A stretch of 64,000 nt of DNA from Nocardia suismassiliense (lineage in GTDB: Bacteria > Actinomycetota > Actinomycetes > Mycobacteriales > Mycobacteriaceae), in NCBI RefSeq assembly GCF_900269665.1, contig NZ_LT985361.1, positions 8,600,174 to 8,664,173 of the forward strand, written 5' to 3'. Both the position numbers and the translations under genes were made by a program. Below are positions 24,908 to 32,582 of this stretch, one piece after another (within the stretch, counting starts at the first letter, position 1; each line of letters begins with the position of its first letter). The notes beneath the pieces were generated by a model. The model did not search any database. It saw only the letters and a list, made by a program, of their open reading frames with translations, and was not told the DNA's origin.

Positions 24908-25650
24908 GCGACCTGACCGGCCGTTCCGCACTGATCACGGGCGGCGCCAGTGGCATCGGCGCCGCCTGCGCGCGGGAGCTGTGCGCCCGTGGCGCACTGG
25001 TCACCATCGCCGATATCGATGATGTGGGCGCCAAGGCGCTGGCCCGCGAGCTCGGCGGAAAGCCCTGGGCGGTAGACCTTCTCGATGTCGAGGCACTCGA
25101 AACGCTCGACCTCGAGGTAGACATCCTGGTGAACAACGCCGGGGTGCAGAGCATCAGCCCGATCGAGGACTTCGCACCGCAGCAGTTCCGGAACCTGCTC
25201 ACCCTGATGGTCGAGGCGCCGTTCCTGCTCATCCGGGCGGCCCTGCCGCACATGTACCGGCAGGGCTTCGGCCGGATCATCAATATCTCGTCGGTGCACG
25301 GGATCCGGGCTTCGGAGTACAAGTCCGCCTACGTGACCGCCAAGCACGGCCTGGAGGGCCTGTCCAAGGTCACCGCGCTGGAGGGCGGCAGGCACGGCGT
25401 CACCAGCAACTGCGTCAGCCCCGGCTACGTGCGAACCCCGTTGGTGGACAAGCAGATCGCCGATCAAGCCAAGGCGCACGACATCCCCGAGCAGGAAGTG
25501 CTGGAGAAGATCCTGCTCACCGAGAGCGCGATCAAACGGCTGGTCGAACCGGAAGAGGTTGCCGCACTGGTGGGTTGGCTCGCGTCGGCGGACGCGGGCA
25601 TGGTGACCGGCGCGAGTTACACCATGGACGGTGGGTGGAGCGCTCGATGA
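24904..25650 (+). CDS. short-chain dehydrogenase, probable D-3-hydroxybutyrate dehydrogenase
   Basis: The 248-residue classical SDR has the nucleotide-binding loop TGGASGIG (12-19), NNAG (77-80) and the catalytic triad S130, Y143, K147 (YVTAKHG). The stretch INISSVHGIRASEYKSAYVTAKHGLEGL and the end GASYTMDGGWSAR are closely like bacterial 3-hydroxybutyrate dehydrogenases, which interconvert 3-hydroxybutyrate and acetoacetate with NAD. It is coupled to the transporter. An acetoacetyl-CoA synthetase lies 7 kb downstream, which would activate the acetoacetate formed. It could be another SDR of the same subfamily. Confidence 0.82.
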   Translation: MSDLTGRSALITGGASGIGAACARELCARGALVTIADIDDVGAKALARELGGKPWAVDLLDVEALETLDLEVDILVNNAGVQSISPIEDFAPQQFRNLLTLMVEAPFLLIRAALPHMYRQGFGRIINISSVHGIRASEYKSAYVTAKHGLEGLSKVTALEGGRHGVTSNCVSPGYVRTPLVDKQIADQAKAHDIPEQEVLEKILLTESAIKRLVEPEEVAALVGWLASADAGMVTGASYTMDGGWSAR

Positions 25651-25658
25651 TCGAGCCT

Positions 25659-26270
25659 TCACCCCAGGGCGGACAGCGCCATCCGGCGCAGGATCGGCCT
25701 GGCGCGCGCGGCGGTCGCCGTGGTCGCGCTGTGTGGCGTGGAGTTGATCAGTCCGAAGGCGGCGTGGGCCTGCACCCGCGCCGTCTCCTCGGGTAGCCCG
25801 GGGTGCAGGTCGCGCAGCACGGTGACCCAGATTTCCACGTACTGGCGCTGGGTGCGGCGTAGCTCCCGGCGGGCGGCGGCGGGCACGTTCTCGAGGTCGC
25901 GGTCCTGGATACGGATCAGCTCGGGATCGCCGAGCGCGAAGTCCAGGTGGAAGTCGACGAGACCGTCCAGCGCCTCGGCCGGACCGGCGGTGCGCGCGAC
26001 CACCGCCTTGCCACCGTCGAGCAGCCGCTGACTTACGCCGACGAGCAGCTCCACCAGCAGCGCTTCCTTGTTCGGGAAGTGGCGGTAGACGGCGGGCCCG
26101 CTGATTCCGACGGCCGCACCGAGGTCGTCCAAGCGCATGCCGAGGAACCCGCGGTCCGCGATGAGCCGCGCTCCTGCGTCGAGGAGCTGCTGCCGTCGCT
26201 GCGCCTTCAGCTGTTCGCGGCGGGTGAGCGTGACGGGGTCAGTGCTGGTCACACGCGCTCCTTTCGCCAA
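25659..26270 (-). CDS. TetR-family transcriptional regulator of the downstream acyl-CoA operon
   Basis: The 203-residue protein has an N-terminal TetR helix-turn-helix (RREQLKAQRRQQLLDAGARLIADRGFLGMRLDDLGAAVGISGPAVYRHFPNKEALL split over residues about 18-70) and an all-helical effector domain ending LINSTPHSA. Its type resembles regulators of acyl-CoA and branched-chain degradation genes in mycobacteria. It is divergent from the carboxylase operon with palindromes in the 125-bp gap. It ends 8 bp from the stop of the convergent dehydrogenase gene, leaving no room for a terminator. Confidence 0.92.
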   Translation of the reverse strand: MAKGARVTSTDPVTLTRREQLKAQRRQQLLDAGARLIADRGFLGMRLDDLGAAVGISGPAVYRHFPNKEALLVELLVGVSQRLLDGGKAVVARTAGPAEALDGLVDFHLDFALGDPELIRIQDRDLENVPAAARRELRRTQRQYVEIWVTVLRDLHPGLPEETARVQAHAAFGLINSTPHSATTATAARARPILRRMALSALG

Positions 26271-26283
26271 ATCTGGACATCTC

Positions 26284-26329
26284 GGTTAACCAAGATTAAC
26301 CTGGATTCCAGTTATCGGCGACTAACTGG
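26284..26329. promoter_or_regulatory. cluster of palindromes in the tetR/accD1 divergent promoter
   Basis: The gap holds the 8-bp palindrome GGTTAACC (26284-26291), the odd palindrome CTGGATTCCAG (26301-26311) and an inverted repeat CCAGTTA-8 bp-TAACTGG (26308-26329). All lie between the two start codons. They are the best candidates for the operator of the adjacent TetR protein. Which of them is bound cannot be decided by eye. Confidence 0.55.
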
Positions 26330-26395
26330 CGCACCCGTAGCCAGCCCACCACCCTCATTGAGTCGCTCCGCGACGATGACCCAGAGGATCACGTC

Positions 26396-27994
26396 ATGAC
26401 CGTTACCGAAGAGGCCGTCGACAACCGAGTCGCCCACAAGGCGCTGGTGGACGACCTGAGCGCCCGGCTCGCCGCCGCGGCGCTCGGCGGACCTGTGAAG
26501 GCCAGGGACCGCCATGTGGCGCGCGGCAAACTGCTGCCGCGCGAGCGGGTGGATCAGCTGCTCGACCCCGGCAGCCCATTCCTCGAGCTCTCCCCCTTGG
26601 CCGCGACCGGGATGTACGGCGACGAATCTCCCGGCGCCGGCATCATCACCGGGATCGGCCGGGTGTCCGGCCGTGAGTGCGTGATCGTGGCCAACGACGC
26701 CACCGTCAAGGGCGGCACCTACTACCCGATGACGGTGAAGAAGCATCTGCGCGCGCAGGAGATCGCGCTGCAGAACCAGCTGCCCTGCCTGTATCTGGTC
26801 GATTCCGGCGGCGCCTACCTGCCCGAGCAGGACGAGGTGTTCCCGGACCGCGAGCACTTCGGGCGCATCTTCTACAACCAGGCGACCATGAGCGCCAAGG
26901 GGATTCCGCAGATCGCCGCGGTGCTCGGTTCCTGCACCGCGGGCGGCGCGTACGTGCCCGCGATGAGCGACGAGGCGGTGATCGTGCGCAATCAGGGCAC
27001 CATCTTCCTCGGCGGCCCGCCGCTGGTGAAGGCGGCGACCGGCGAGGTGGTCACCGCGGAGGAACTCGGCGGCGGCGAACTGCATTCGCGCACATCGGGT
27101 GTCACCGACCATCTGGCCGAGGACGACCGGGACGCGTTGCGCATCGTGCGCCGCATCGTCGCGACCCTCGGCCCGCGTCCGGCGAGCCCGTGGGAGGTGC
27201 TGCCGACGGTCGCGCCCGCCGCACCCGAGTCGGAGTTGTACGACGTGGTGCCGGTGGATCTGCGCACGCCGTACGACGTCCGCGAGGTGATCGCCCGGCT
27301 CGTCGACGGAGACCCGCACGGGGACAGCGCCTTCCACGAGTTCAAGGCCGAATACGGCAAGACGCTCGTCACCGGTTTCGCGCGCATCCACGGCCACCCG
27401 GTCGGCATCGTGGCCAACAACGGCGTGCTGTTCAGCGAATCCGCCATGAAGGGCGCGCACTTCATCGAGCTGTGCGACAAGCGCAAGATTCCGCTGCTGT
27501 TCCTGCAGAACATCACCGGATTCATGGTCGGTCGCGACTACGAGGCCGGGGGCATCGCCAAGCACGGCGCCAAGATGGTCACCGCGGTGGCCTGCGCGCG
27601 GGTGCCGAAGCTGACCGTGGTGATCGGCGGTTCGTACGGCGCAGGCAACTACTCGATGTGCGGTCGCGCGTATTCGCCGCGCTTCCTGTGGATGTGGCCC
27701 AATGCCAGGATCTCGGTGATGGGCGGCGAGCAGGCCGCCTCCGTCCTGGCGACGGTGCGCGGCGATCAGCTCGACAGCTCGGGGCAGCCGTGGTCGGCCG
27801 AGGACGAGGAGGCGTTCAAGGCGCCGATCCGCGACCAGTACGAAAGCCAAGGCAATCCCTACTATTCGACGGCCCGGCTCTGGGATGACGGCGTGATCGA
27901 CCCCGCCGACACCAGAACTGTTCTCGGGCTCGCCCTCTCGGTCTGCGCCCAGGCGCCGCTCGAGCCCGTTTCCTACGGCGTCTTCCGGATGTGA
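26396..27994 (+). CDS. accD1: acyl-CoA carboxylase carboxyltransferase (beta) subunit, methylcrotonyl-CoA carboxylase type
   Basis: The 532-residue protein carries both halves of the crotonase-fold carboxyltransferase. The N-half has YLVDSGGAYLPEQDEVFPDREHFGRIFYNQATMS and CTAGGAYVPAMSDE; the C-half has LLFLQNITGFMVGRDYEAGGIAKHGAKM and GSYGAGNYSMCGRAYSPRFLWMWPNARISVMGGEQAA. These blocks are those of methylcrotonyl-CoA carboxylase beta subunits, including M. tuberculosis AccD1 (Rv2502c), which acts in leucine breakdown. It partners with the alpha subunit immediately downstream, whose GTG start overlaps its stop. Confidence 0.94.
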   Translation: MTVTEEAVDNRVAHKALVDDLSARLAAAALGGPVKARDRHVARGKLLPRERVDQLLDPGSPFLELSPLAATGMYGDESPGAGIITGIGRVSGRECVIVANDATVKGGTYYPMTVKKHLRAQEIALQNQLPCLYLVDSGGAYLPEQDEVFPDREHFGRIFYNQATMSAKGIPQIAAVLGSCTAGGAYVPAMSDEAVIVRNQGTIFLGGPPLVKAATGEVVTAEELGGGELHSRTSGVTDHLAEDDRDALRIVRRIVATLGPRPASPWEVLPTVAPAAPESELYDVVPVDLRTPYDVREVIARLVDGDPHGDSAFHEFKAEYGKTLVTGFARIHGHPVGIVANNGVLFSESAMKGAHFIELCDKRKIPLLFLQNITGFMVGRDYEAGGIAKHGAKMVTAVACARVPKLTVVIGGSYGAGNYSMCGRAYSPRFLWMWPNARISVMGGEQAASVLATVRGDQLDSSGQPWSAEDEEAFKAPIRDQYESQGNPYYSTARLWDDGVIDPADTRTVLGLALSVCAQAPLEPVSYGVFRM

Positions 27995-30087
27995 CTCTGA
28001 TGCTGAACAAATCTCATCCCGTCGGCTTCGACACCGTGCTCGTGGCCAACCGCGGCGAGATCGCGGTGCGCGTCATTCGCACGTTGCGCGCCATGGGCAT
28101 TCGCTCGGTCGCGGTCTACAGCGACGCCGACGCCGACGCCAGGCATGTGCACGAGGCCGATACCGCGGTGCGGCTCGGTCCGGCCGCCGCCCGCGACAGC
28201 TATCTCGCGATCGACAAGGTGGTGGACGCCGCCGTACGCACCGGCGCACAGGCGGTGCACCCAGGGTACGGATTCCTTTCCGAGAACGCCGCTTTCGCCG
28301 CCGCGCTCGCGGACGCGGGCATCGTCTTCCTCGGCCCGCCCGCCCGGGCGATCGAGGTGATGGGCGACAAGATCGCGGCGAAGAACACCGTCTCCGCGTT
28401 CAACGTGCCGGTGGTGCCGGGCATCGCCAGGCCCGGCCTGACCGACGCCGACCTGATCGAGGCGGCCCACGAGGTGGGCTACCCGGTGCTGGTGAAGCCC
28501 TCCGCCGGTGGTGGCGGCAAGGGCATGCGGCTGGTCGAGGACCCCGCGCGGCTGCCGGAAGCGCTGCTCAGCGCGCGTCGCGAGGCCGCCGCGGCGTTCG
28601 GCGACGACACGCTGTTCCTGGAGCGCTTCGTCACCCGCCCCCGGCACATCGAGGTGCAGGTCCTGGCCGACCAGTTCGGCAACGTGCTGCACCTGGGCGA
28701 ACGCGAGTGCAGCCTGCAGCGCAGGCACCAGAAGGTGATCGAGGAGGCGCCGTCCCCGCTGCTCGACGCGGCGACCAGGGCCAGGATCGGCGCGGCCGCC
28801 TGCAATACCGCGCGCAGCGTCGACTATGTCGGCGCGGGCACGGTCGAGTTCATCGTCTCCGCCGACCGGCCGGACGAGTTCTTCTTCATGGAGATGAATC
28901 CCCGCCTGCAGGTGGAGCATCCGGTCACCGAGCTGGTCACCGGCGTCGACCTGGTGGAGTGCCAGGTCCGGGTCGCGGCCGGGCAGAAGCTCGCGGTGGA
29001 GCAGGACGAGATCCGGATGATCGGGCACGCCATCGAGGCCAGGGTGTACGCCGAGGATCCCGGTCGCGGGTTCCTGCCGACCGGCGGCACGGTGCTCGAC
29101 CTGTGCGAGCCGGAAGGCACCGGGGTCCGGGTGGATTCGGGCCTGCGCACCGGCACCGTGGTCGGCAGCGACTACGACCCGATGCTGGCGAAGGTCATCA
29201 CGCACGGCGCCGACCGGACCTCCGCGATCGCGAAACTCGATCGGGCACTGGGCGATACGGTGCTGCTCGGGGTGACCACCAATATCGAGTTCCTGCGCTT
29301 CCTGCTGGCTGACCCGAATGTCGCTGCGGGACAGCTGGATACCGGCCTGCTGGATCGCCGGGTCGCCGACTTCCAGCCGGCCCCCGTCGATGACGAGATG
29401 TTCCTGGCCGCGGCCGCTTACCGGTGGCTGCGACGCTGGCCGACCACCCCGGACGATCCCTGGCAGGTTCCGTCCGGCTGGCGCATCGGCGACGCCGCGC
29501 CGACCCCGATCCGGCTGGCCGGCGGCGACCGCATCGAGCACGTGTACCTCACCGGCTCCCCCGCCGACGCGACCGCTCGTATCGACGACGGCCAATCCCT
29601 CTCACTCACAGCGGCTTTCGTTGAGAACGTGCTGACGCTGACCCTGGACGGCATCCGGCAGGAATACCGGGTCGCCGAACACGACGGGCACCTGTGGCTG
29701 GCCGGACCCACCGGCATCGCCATGCTGCGCGAAGTGGCCGAGGCCAGCGTGCGCGGTACGACCGAGCATGTCGGTGACGCCGAGATCACCAGCCCCATGC
29801 CGGGTTCGGTGATCGCGCTGCAGGTGGACAACGGTGCCACCGTCGCGGCCGGCGCGCCCATCGTCATCGTGGAGGCGATGAAGATGGAGCATTCGCTCAC
29901 CGCTCCGATCGCCGGAACCGTCGAAATCCTCGTCGCACCAGGCACTCAGGTGCGACTGGACCAGGTACTCGCCCGCATCATCGCGACGCCCGCCGCCGAA
30001 GAGCCGGCGTCGCCACCCGATTCCGGCGCAGGCCGGAAGGCCGGGGAAGACTCGAATACCGCCGAGCCAGAAGGAAACCAAGCATGA
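27991..30087 (+). CDS. accA1: biotin-dependent acyl-CoA carboxylase alpha subunit (biotin carboxylase plus BCCP)
   Basis: The 698-residue protein has the biotin carboxylase N-domain (VLVANRGEIAVRVIRTLRAMG), ATP-grasp (KPSAGGGGKGMRLV, HIEVQVLADQFGNVLHLGERECSLQRRHQKVIEEAPS, FFMEMNPRLQVEHPVTE) and a C-terminal biotinyl domain with VEAMKMEHS, biotin on K631. Together with AccD1 it should carboxylate 3-methylcrotonyl-CoA. The GTG start overlaps the upstream stop (GTGA); an ATG nine bases further is an alternative. The C-terminal extension after the biotinyl domain is low-complexity. Its 3' end overlaps the dehydrogenase start by 4 bp. Confidence 0.94.
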   Translation: MTLMLNKSHPVGFDTVLVANRGEIAVRVIRTLRAMGIRSVAVYSDADADARHVHEADTAVRLGPAAARDSYLAIDKVVDAAVRTGAQAVHPGYGFLSENAAFAAALADAGIVFLGPPARAIEVMGDKIAAKNTVSAFNVPVVPGIARPGLTDADLIEAAHEVGYPVLVKPSAGGGGKGMRLVEDPARLPEALLSARREAAAAFGDDTLFLERFVTRPRHIEVQVLADQFGNVLHLGERECSLQRRHQKVIEEAPSPLLDAATRARIGAAACNTARSVDYVGAGTVEFIVSADRPDEFFFMEMNPRLQVEHPVTELVTGVDLVECQVRVAAGQKLAVEQDEIRMIGHAIEARVYAEDPGRGFLPTGGTVLDLCEPEGTGVRVDSGLRTGTVVGSDYDPMLAKVITHGADRTSAIAKLDRALGDTVLLGVTTNIEFLRFLLADPNVAAGQLDTGLLDRRVADFQPAPVDDEMFLAAAAYRWLRRWPTTPDDPWQVPSGWRIGDAAPTPIRLAGGDRIEHVYLTGSPADATARIDDGQSLSLTAAFVENVLTLTLDGIRQEYRVAEHDGHLWLAGPTGIAMLREVAEASVRGTTEHVGDAEITSPMPGSVIALQVDNGATVAAGAPIVIVEAMKMEHSLTAPIAGTVEILVAPGTQVRLDQVLARIIATPAAEEPASPPDSGAGRKAGEDSNTAEPEGNQA

Positions 30088-31244
30088 CCGACTTCCTGTC
30101 CACCGGCGCACTGCCGCAGGAGTACCGCGATCTGGCGATGACGGTGCGCGATTTCGCGCGAACGGTGGTCGCCCCGGTGGCCGCCGAGCACGACGCGAAC
30201 CACACCTTCCCGTACGAGGTGGTCGCGGGCATGGCCGAGATGGGCCTGTTCGGCCTGCCGTTCCCGGAGGAGTACGGCGGCATGGGCGGCGACTACTTCG
30301 CGCTGTGCCTGGCCCTGGAGGAGCTCGGCAAGGTCGACCAGAGCGTGGCCATCACGCTGGAGGCCGGCGTCTCCCTCGGCGCGATGCCCATCTACCGCTA
30401 CGGCAACGACAAGCAGAAGCTCGAGTGGTTGCCGCAGCTGACCAGCGGCCGGGCCCTCGCTGCCTTCGGGCTCACCGAGCCCGGCGCGGGCAGCGACGCG
30501 GGCGGCACCCGGACCACCGCCATCGCCGACAGCGGCGAGTGGGTCATCAACGGCAGCAAGCAGTTCATCACCAACTCCGGCACCGACATCACCACGCTGG
30601 TCACGGTGACCGCGGTGACCGGCGAGGTCGGCGGCAAGAAGGAGATCTCCACCATCCTGGTGCCGACCGACACCCCCGGGTTCGTCGCCGAACCCGCCTA
30701 CAACAAGGTCGGCTGGAACGCCTCGGACACCCACCCGCTGAGTTTCACCGACGTCCGGGTGCCGCAGGACAACCTGCTCGGCGAGCGCGGCCGCGGCTAC
30801 GCGAACTTCCTGCGCATCCTCGACGAGGGCCGGATCGCCATCGCGGCGCTCGCGGTCGGCGCCGCGCAGGGCTGCGTCGACGAGAGCGTGCGCTACGCGA
30901 AGGAACGCGAGGCGTTCGGCCAGGCCATCGGCCGTAACCAGGCCATCGCCTTCAAGATCGGCAGAATGGAAGCGCGCGCCCATACGGCGCGCACCGCCTA
31001 CTATGACGCCGCGGCACTGATGCTGGCGGGCAAGCCGTTCAAGAAGCAGGCCTCCATCGCCAAACTGGTGGCCAGCGAGGCGGCGATGGACAATTCCCGG
31101 GACGCTACCCAGATCTTCGGCGGCTACGGCTTCATGAACGAATACCCGGTGGCCCGGCACTACCGGGACAGCAAGATCCTCGAAATCGGTGAGGGCACAA
31201 CGGAGGTGCAGTTGATGCTGATCGGACGGGAGCTCGGGCTGTGA
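30084..31244 (+). CDS. fadE19: acyl-CoA dehydrogenase, FadE19/isovaleryl-CoA dehydrogenase type
   Basis: The 386-residue flavoprotein shows FGLTEPGAGSDAGGT (FAD/substrate loop), the arginine-rich YAKEREAFGQAIGRNQAIAFKI helix, IFGGYGFMNEYPVARHYRDSKI, and the catalytic-base segment EIGEGTTEVQ with Glu about 370. The order accD1-accA1-fadE19-maoC-citE equals M. tuberculosis Rv2502c-Rv2498c, where the equivalent is FadE19 (Rv2500c). A role in dehydrogenating a short branched acyl-CoA of the leucine pathway fits. Start and stop both overlap the neighbouring genes, so the operon is tightly coupled. Confidence 0.94.
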   Translation: MTDFLSTGALPQEYRDLAMTVRDFARTVVAPVAAEHDANHTFPYEVVAGMAEMGLFGLPFPEEYGGMGGDYFALCLALEELGKVDQSVAITLEAGVSLGAMPIYRYGNDKQKLEWLPQLTSGRALAAFGLTEPGAGSDAGGTRTTAIADSGEWVINGSKQFITNSGTDITTLVTVTAVTGEVGGKKEISTILVPTDTPGFVAEPAYNKVGWNASDTHPLSFTDVRVPQDNLLGERGRGYANFLRILDEGRIAIAALAVGAAQGCVDESVRYAKEREAFGQAIGRNQAIAFKIGRMEARAHTARTAYYDAAALMLAGKPFKKQASIAKLVASEAAMDNSRDATQIFGGYGFMNEYPVARHYRDSKILEIGEGTTEVQLMLIGRELGL

Positions 31245-31744
31245 CGGACTTGACCGATGGCTTGCGCCGGGTAGTGCAGACCGGCATGTGGTTCGAGGAG
31301 CTCGAGACCGACGTGCTCTACGAGCACCGGCCGGGCCGCACCATGACCGAGACCGACAACGTGCTGTTCAGCACGCTGACCATGAATCCGCAAGGGCTGC
31401 ACATCGATGCGGCCTACAGCGACGCCCAGGAACCGTTCCATCAGCGCCTGGTCAATTCGCTGTTCACCCTCGGCACCATGGTCGGCCTCTCGGTGGCGCA
31501 CCTGACCCAGGGCACCACCGTCGCCAATCTCGGCTTCACCGAGGTGAAGTTCCCCGCCCCGCTGTTCCACGGCGACACCGTCTACGCCGAGACCGTCGTG
31601 CTGGACAAGCGGGTCTCCAAGAGCAGGCCGGGCGAGGGCATCGTCACCTTCCGCCACACCGCACGCAACCAGCACGGCACCGTCGTGGCGGTGGCGGTAC
31701 GCAACGCGATGATCCGCTTGCGACCCGAAGGCGGACAGCCGTGA
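31241..31744 (+). CDS. MaoC-like (R)-specific enoyl-CoA hydratase
   Basis: The 167-residue protein has the hot-dog fold MaoC dehydratase pattern. N-terminal GMWFEELETDVLYEHRPGRTMTETDN is followed by NPQGLHIDAAYS and a C-terminal VKFPAPLFHGDTVYAETVV strand. It sits where M. tuberculosis Rv2499c lies. That protein and its partner Rv2498c have been linked to itaconate and leucine breakdown, with the hydratase acting on itaconyl-CoA-type substrates (recalled knowledge). The GTG start overlaps the fadE stop and its own stop overlaps the next GTG start. Confidence 0.9.
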   Translation: MTDLTDGLRRVVQTGMWFEELETDVLYEHRPGRTMTETDNVLFSTLTMNPQGLHIDAAYSDAQEPFHQRLVNSLFTLGTMVGLSVAHLTQGTTVANLGFTEVKFPAPLFHGDTVYAETVVLDKRVSKSRPGEGIVTFRHTARNQHGTVVAVAVRNAMIRLRPEGGQP

Positions 31745-32553
31745 CGTGGCAGCTGCCAGGGCCCGCCTGGCTGTTCTGCCCGGCGGACCGACCGGATCGC
31801 TACGAAAAGGCCGCCGAGGCAGCGGATGTGGTGATCCTGGACCTGGAAGACGGCGTCGCCGCCGCGGACAAGGCGGCGGCGCGCAAGGCCCTCGTCGAGA
31901 CACCGCTGGATCCCGAGACCACCGTGGTCCGCGTCAACGCGGCAGGCACCGACGAGCACTCGCTCGACCTCGCCGCGCTGGCCGACACCGGCTATCGGCG
32001 CATCATGCTGCCGAAATGCGAATCCGCCGAACAGGTCTCGGCCCTGGCCGAGTACGAAGTGATCGCATTGATCGAATCGCCGCTCGGCGCATTGACGGTC
32101 GACCGAGCGATGACGGCACCCAATGCGATCGGCGTGATGTGGGGCGCCGAGGACCTCGTCGCCGGACTCGGCGGCAACTCCAGCAGGCACGCCGACGGCA
32201 GCTATCGCGATGTGGCGCGCCATGTCCGGTCCACCACGCTGCTCGCGGCCAAGGCGTACGGCAAGTTCGCGCTCGACTCGGTATATCTCGACATCCGCGA
32301 CCTCGATGGCCTGCGCGCCGAGGCGCTCGACGCGGTCGCCGTCGGATTCGACGCGAAGGTCGCCATCCACCCCAGCCAGATCGCGGTCATTCGCGCGGCG
32401 TACGCCCCGGCGGCAGCCGAATTGGACTGGGCCAGAAGGGTACTCGACGAAGTGCCGAAGCATCGTGGGGTGTTCGCCTTCGAGGGGCGCATGGTCGACG
32501 CCCCCGTCTTACGCCATGCCGAGCAGATCGTGCGGCGCGCCGAGCGCGCCTGA
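31741..32553 (+). CDS. CitE-like beta-hydroxyacyl-CoA lyase
   Basis: The 270-residue TIM-barrel lyase is of the HpcH/HpaI/CitE family: LFCPADRPDRYEKAAEAADVVILDLEDGV, RVNAAGTDEHSLDLAAL, LPKCESAEQV, LIESPLGAL with a metal-ligand Glu, MWGAEDLVAGLG, and AIHPSQI. It corresponds in place and sequence type to Rv2498c of M. tuberculosis, reported as a lyase for HMG-CoA/citramalyl-CoA-like substrates. In this operon it would yield acetyl-CoA plus acetoacetate or pyruvate. The GTG start was chosen because it overlaps the upstream stop (GTGA) and gives the family N-terminus; the frame is open further 5' but would overlap the maoC gene. Confidence 0.9.
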   Translation: MTWQLPGPAWLFCPADRPDRYEKAAEAADVVILDLEDGVAAADKAAARKALVETPLDPETTVVRVNAAGTDEHSLDLAALADTGYRRIMLPKCESAEQVSALAEYEVIALIESPLGALTVDRAMTAPNAIGVMWGAEDLVAGLGGNSSRHADGSYRDVARHVRSTTLLAAKAYGKFALDSVYLDIRDLDGLRAEALDAVAVGFDAKVAIHPSQIAVIRAAYAPAAAELDWARRVLDEVPKHRGVFAFEGRMVDAPVLRHAEQIVRRAERA

Positions 32554-32582
32554 ACCCGAGTTCGAAAGCCAGGAGGATTGCG

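Noticed and set aside
26312..27850. Minus-strand open frame of 512 codons
   Set aside because: Antisense of accD1, which carries all carboxyltransferase motifs.
27973..29595. Minus-strand open frame of 540 codons
   Set aside because: Antisense of accA1, which carries the biotin carboxylase motifs.
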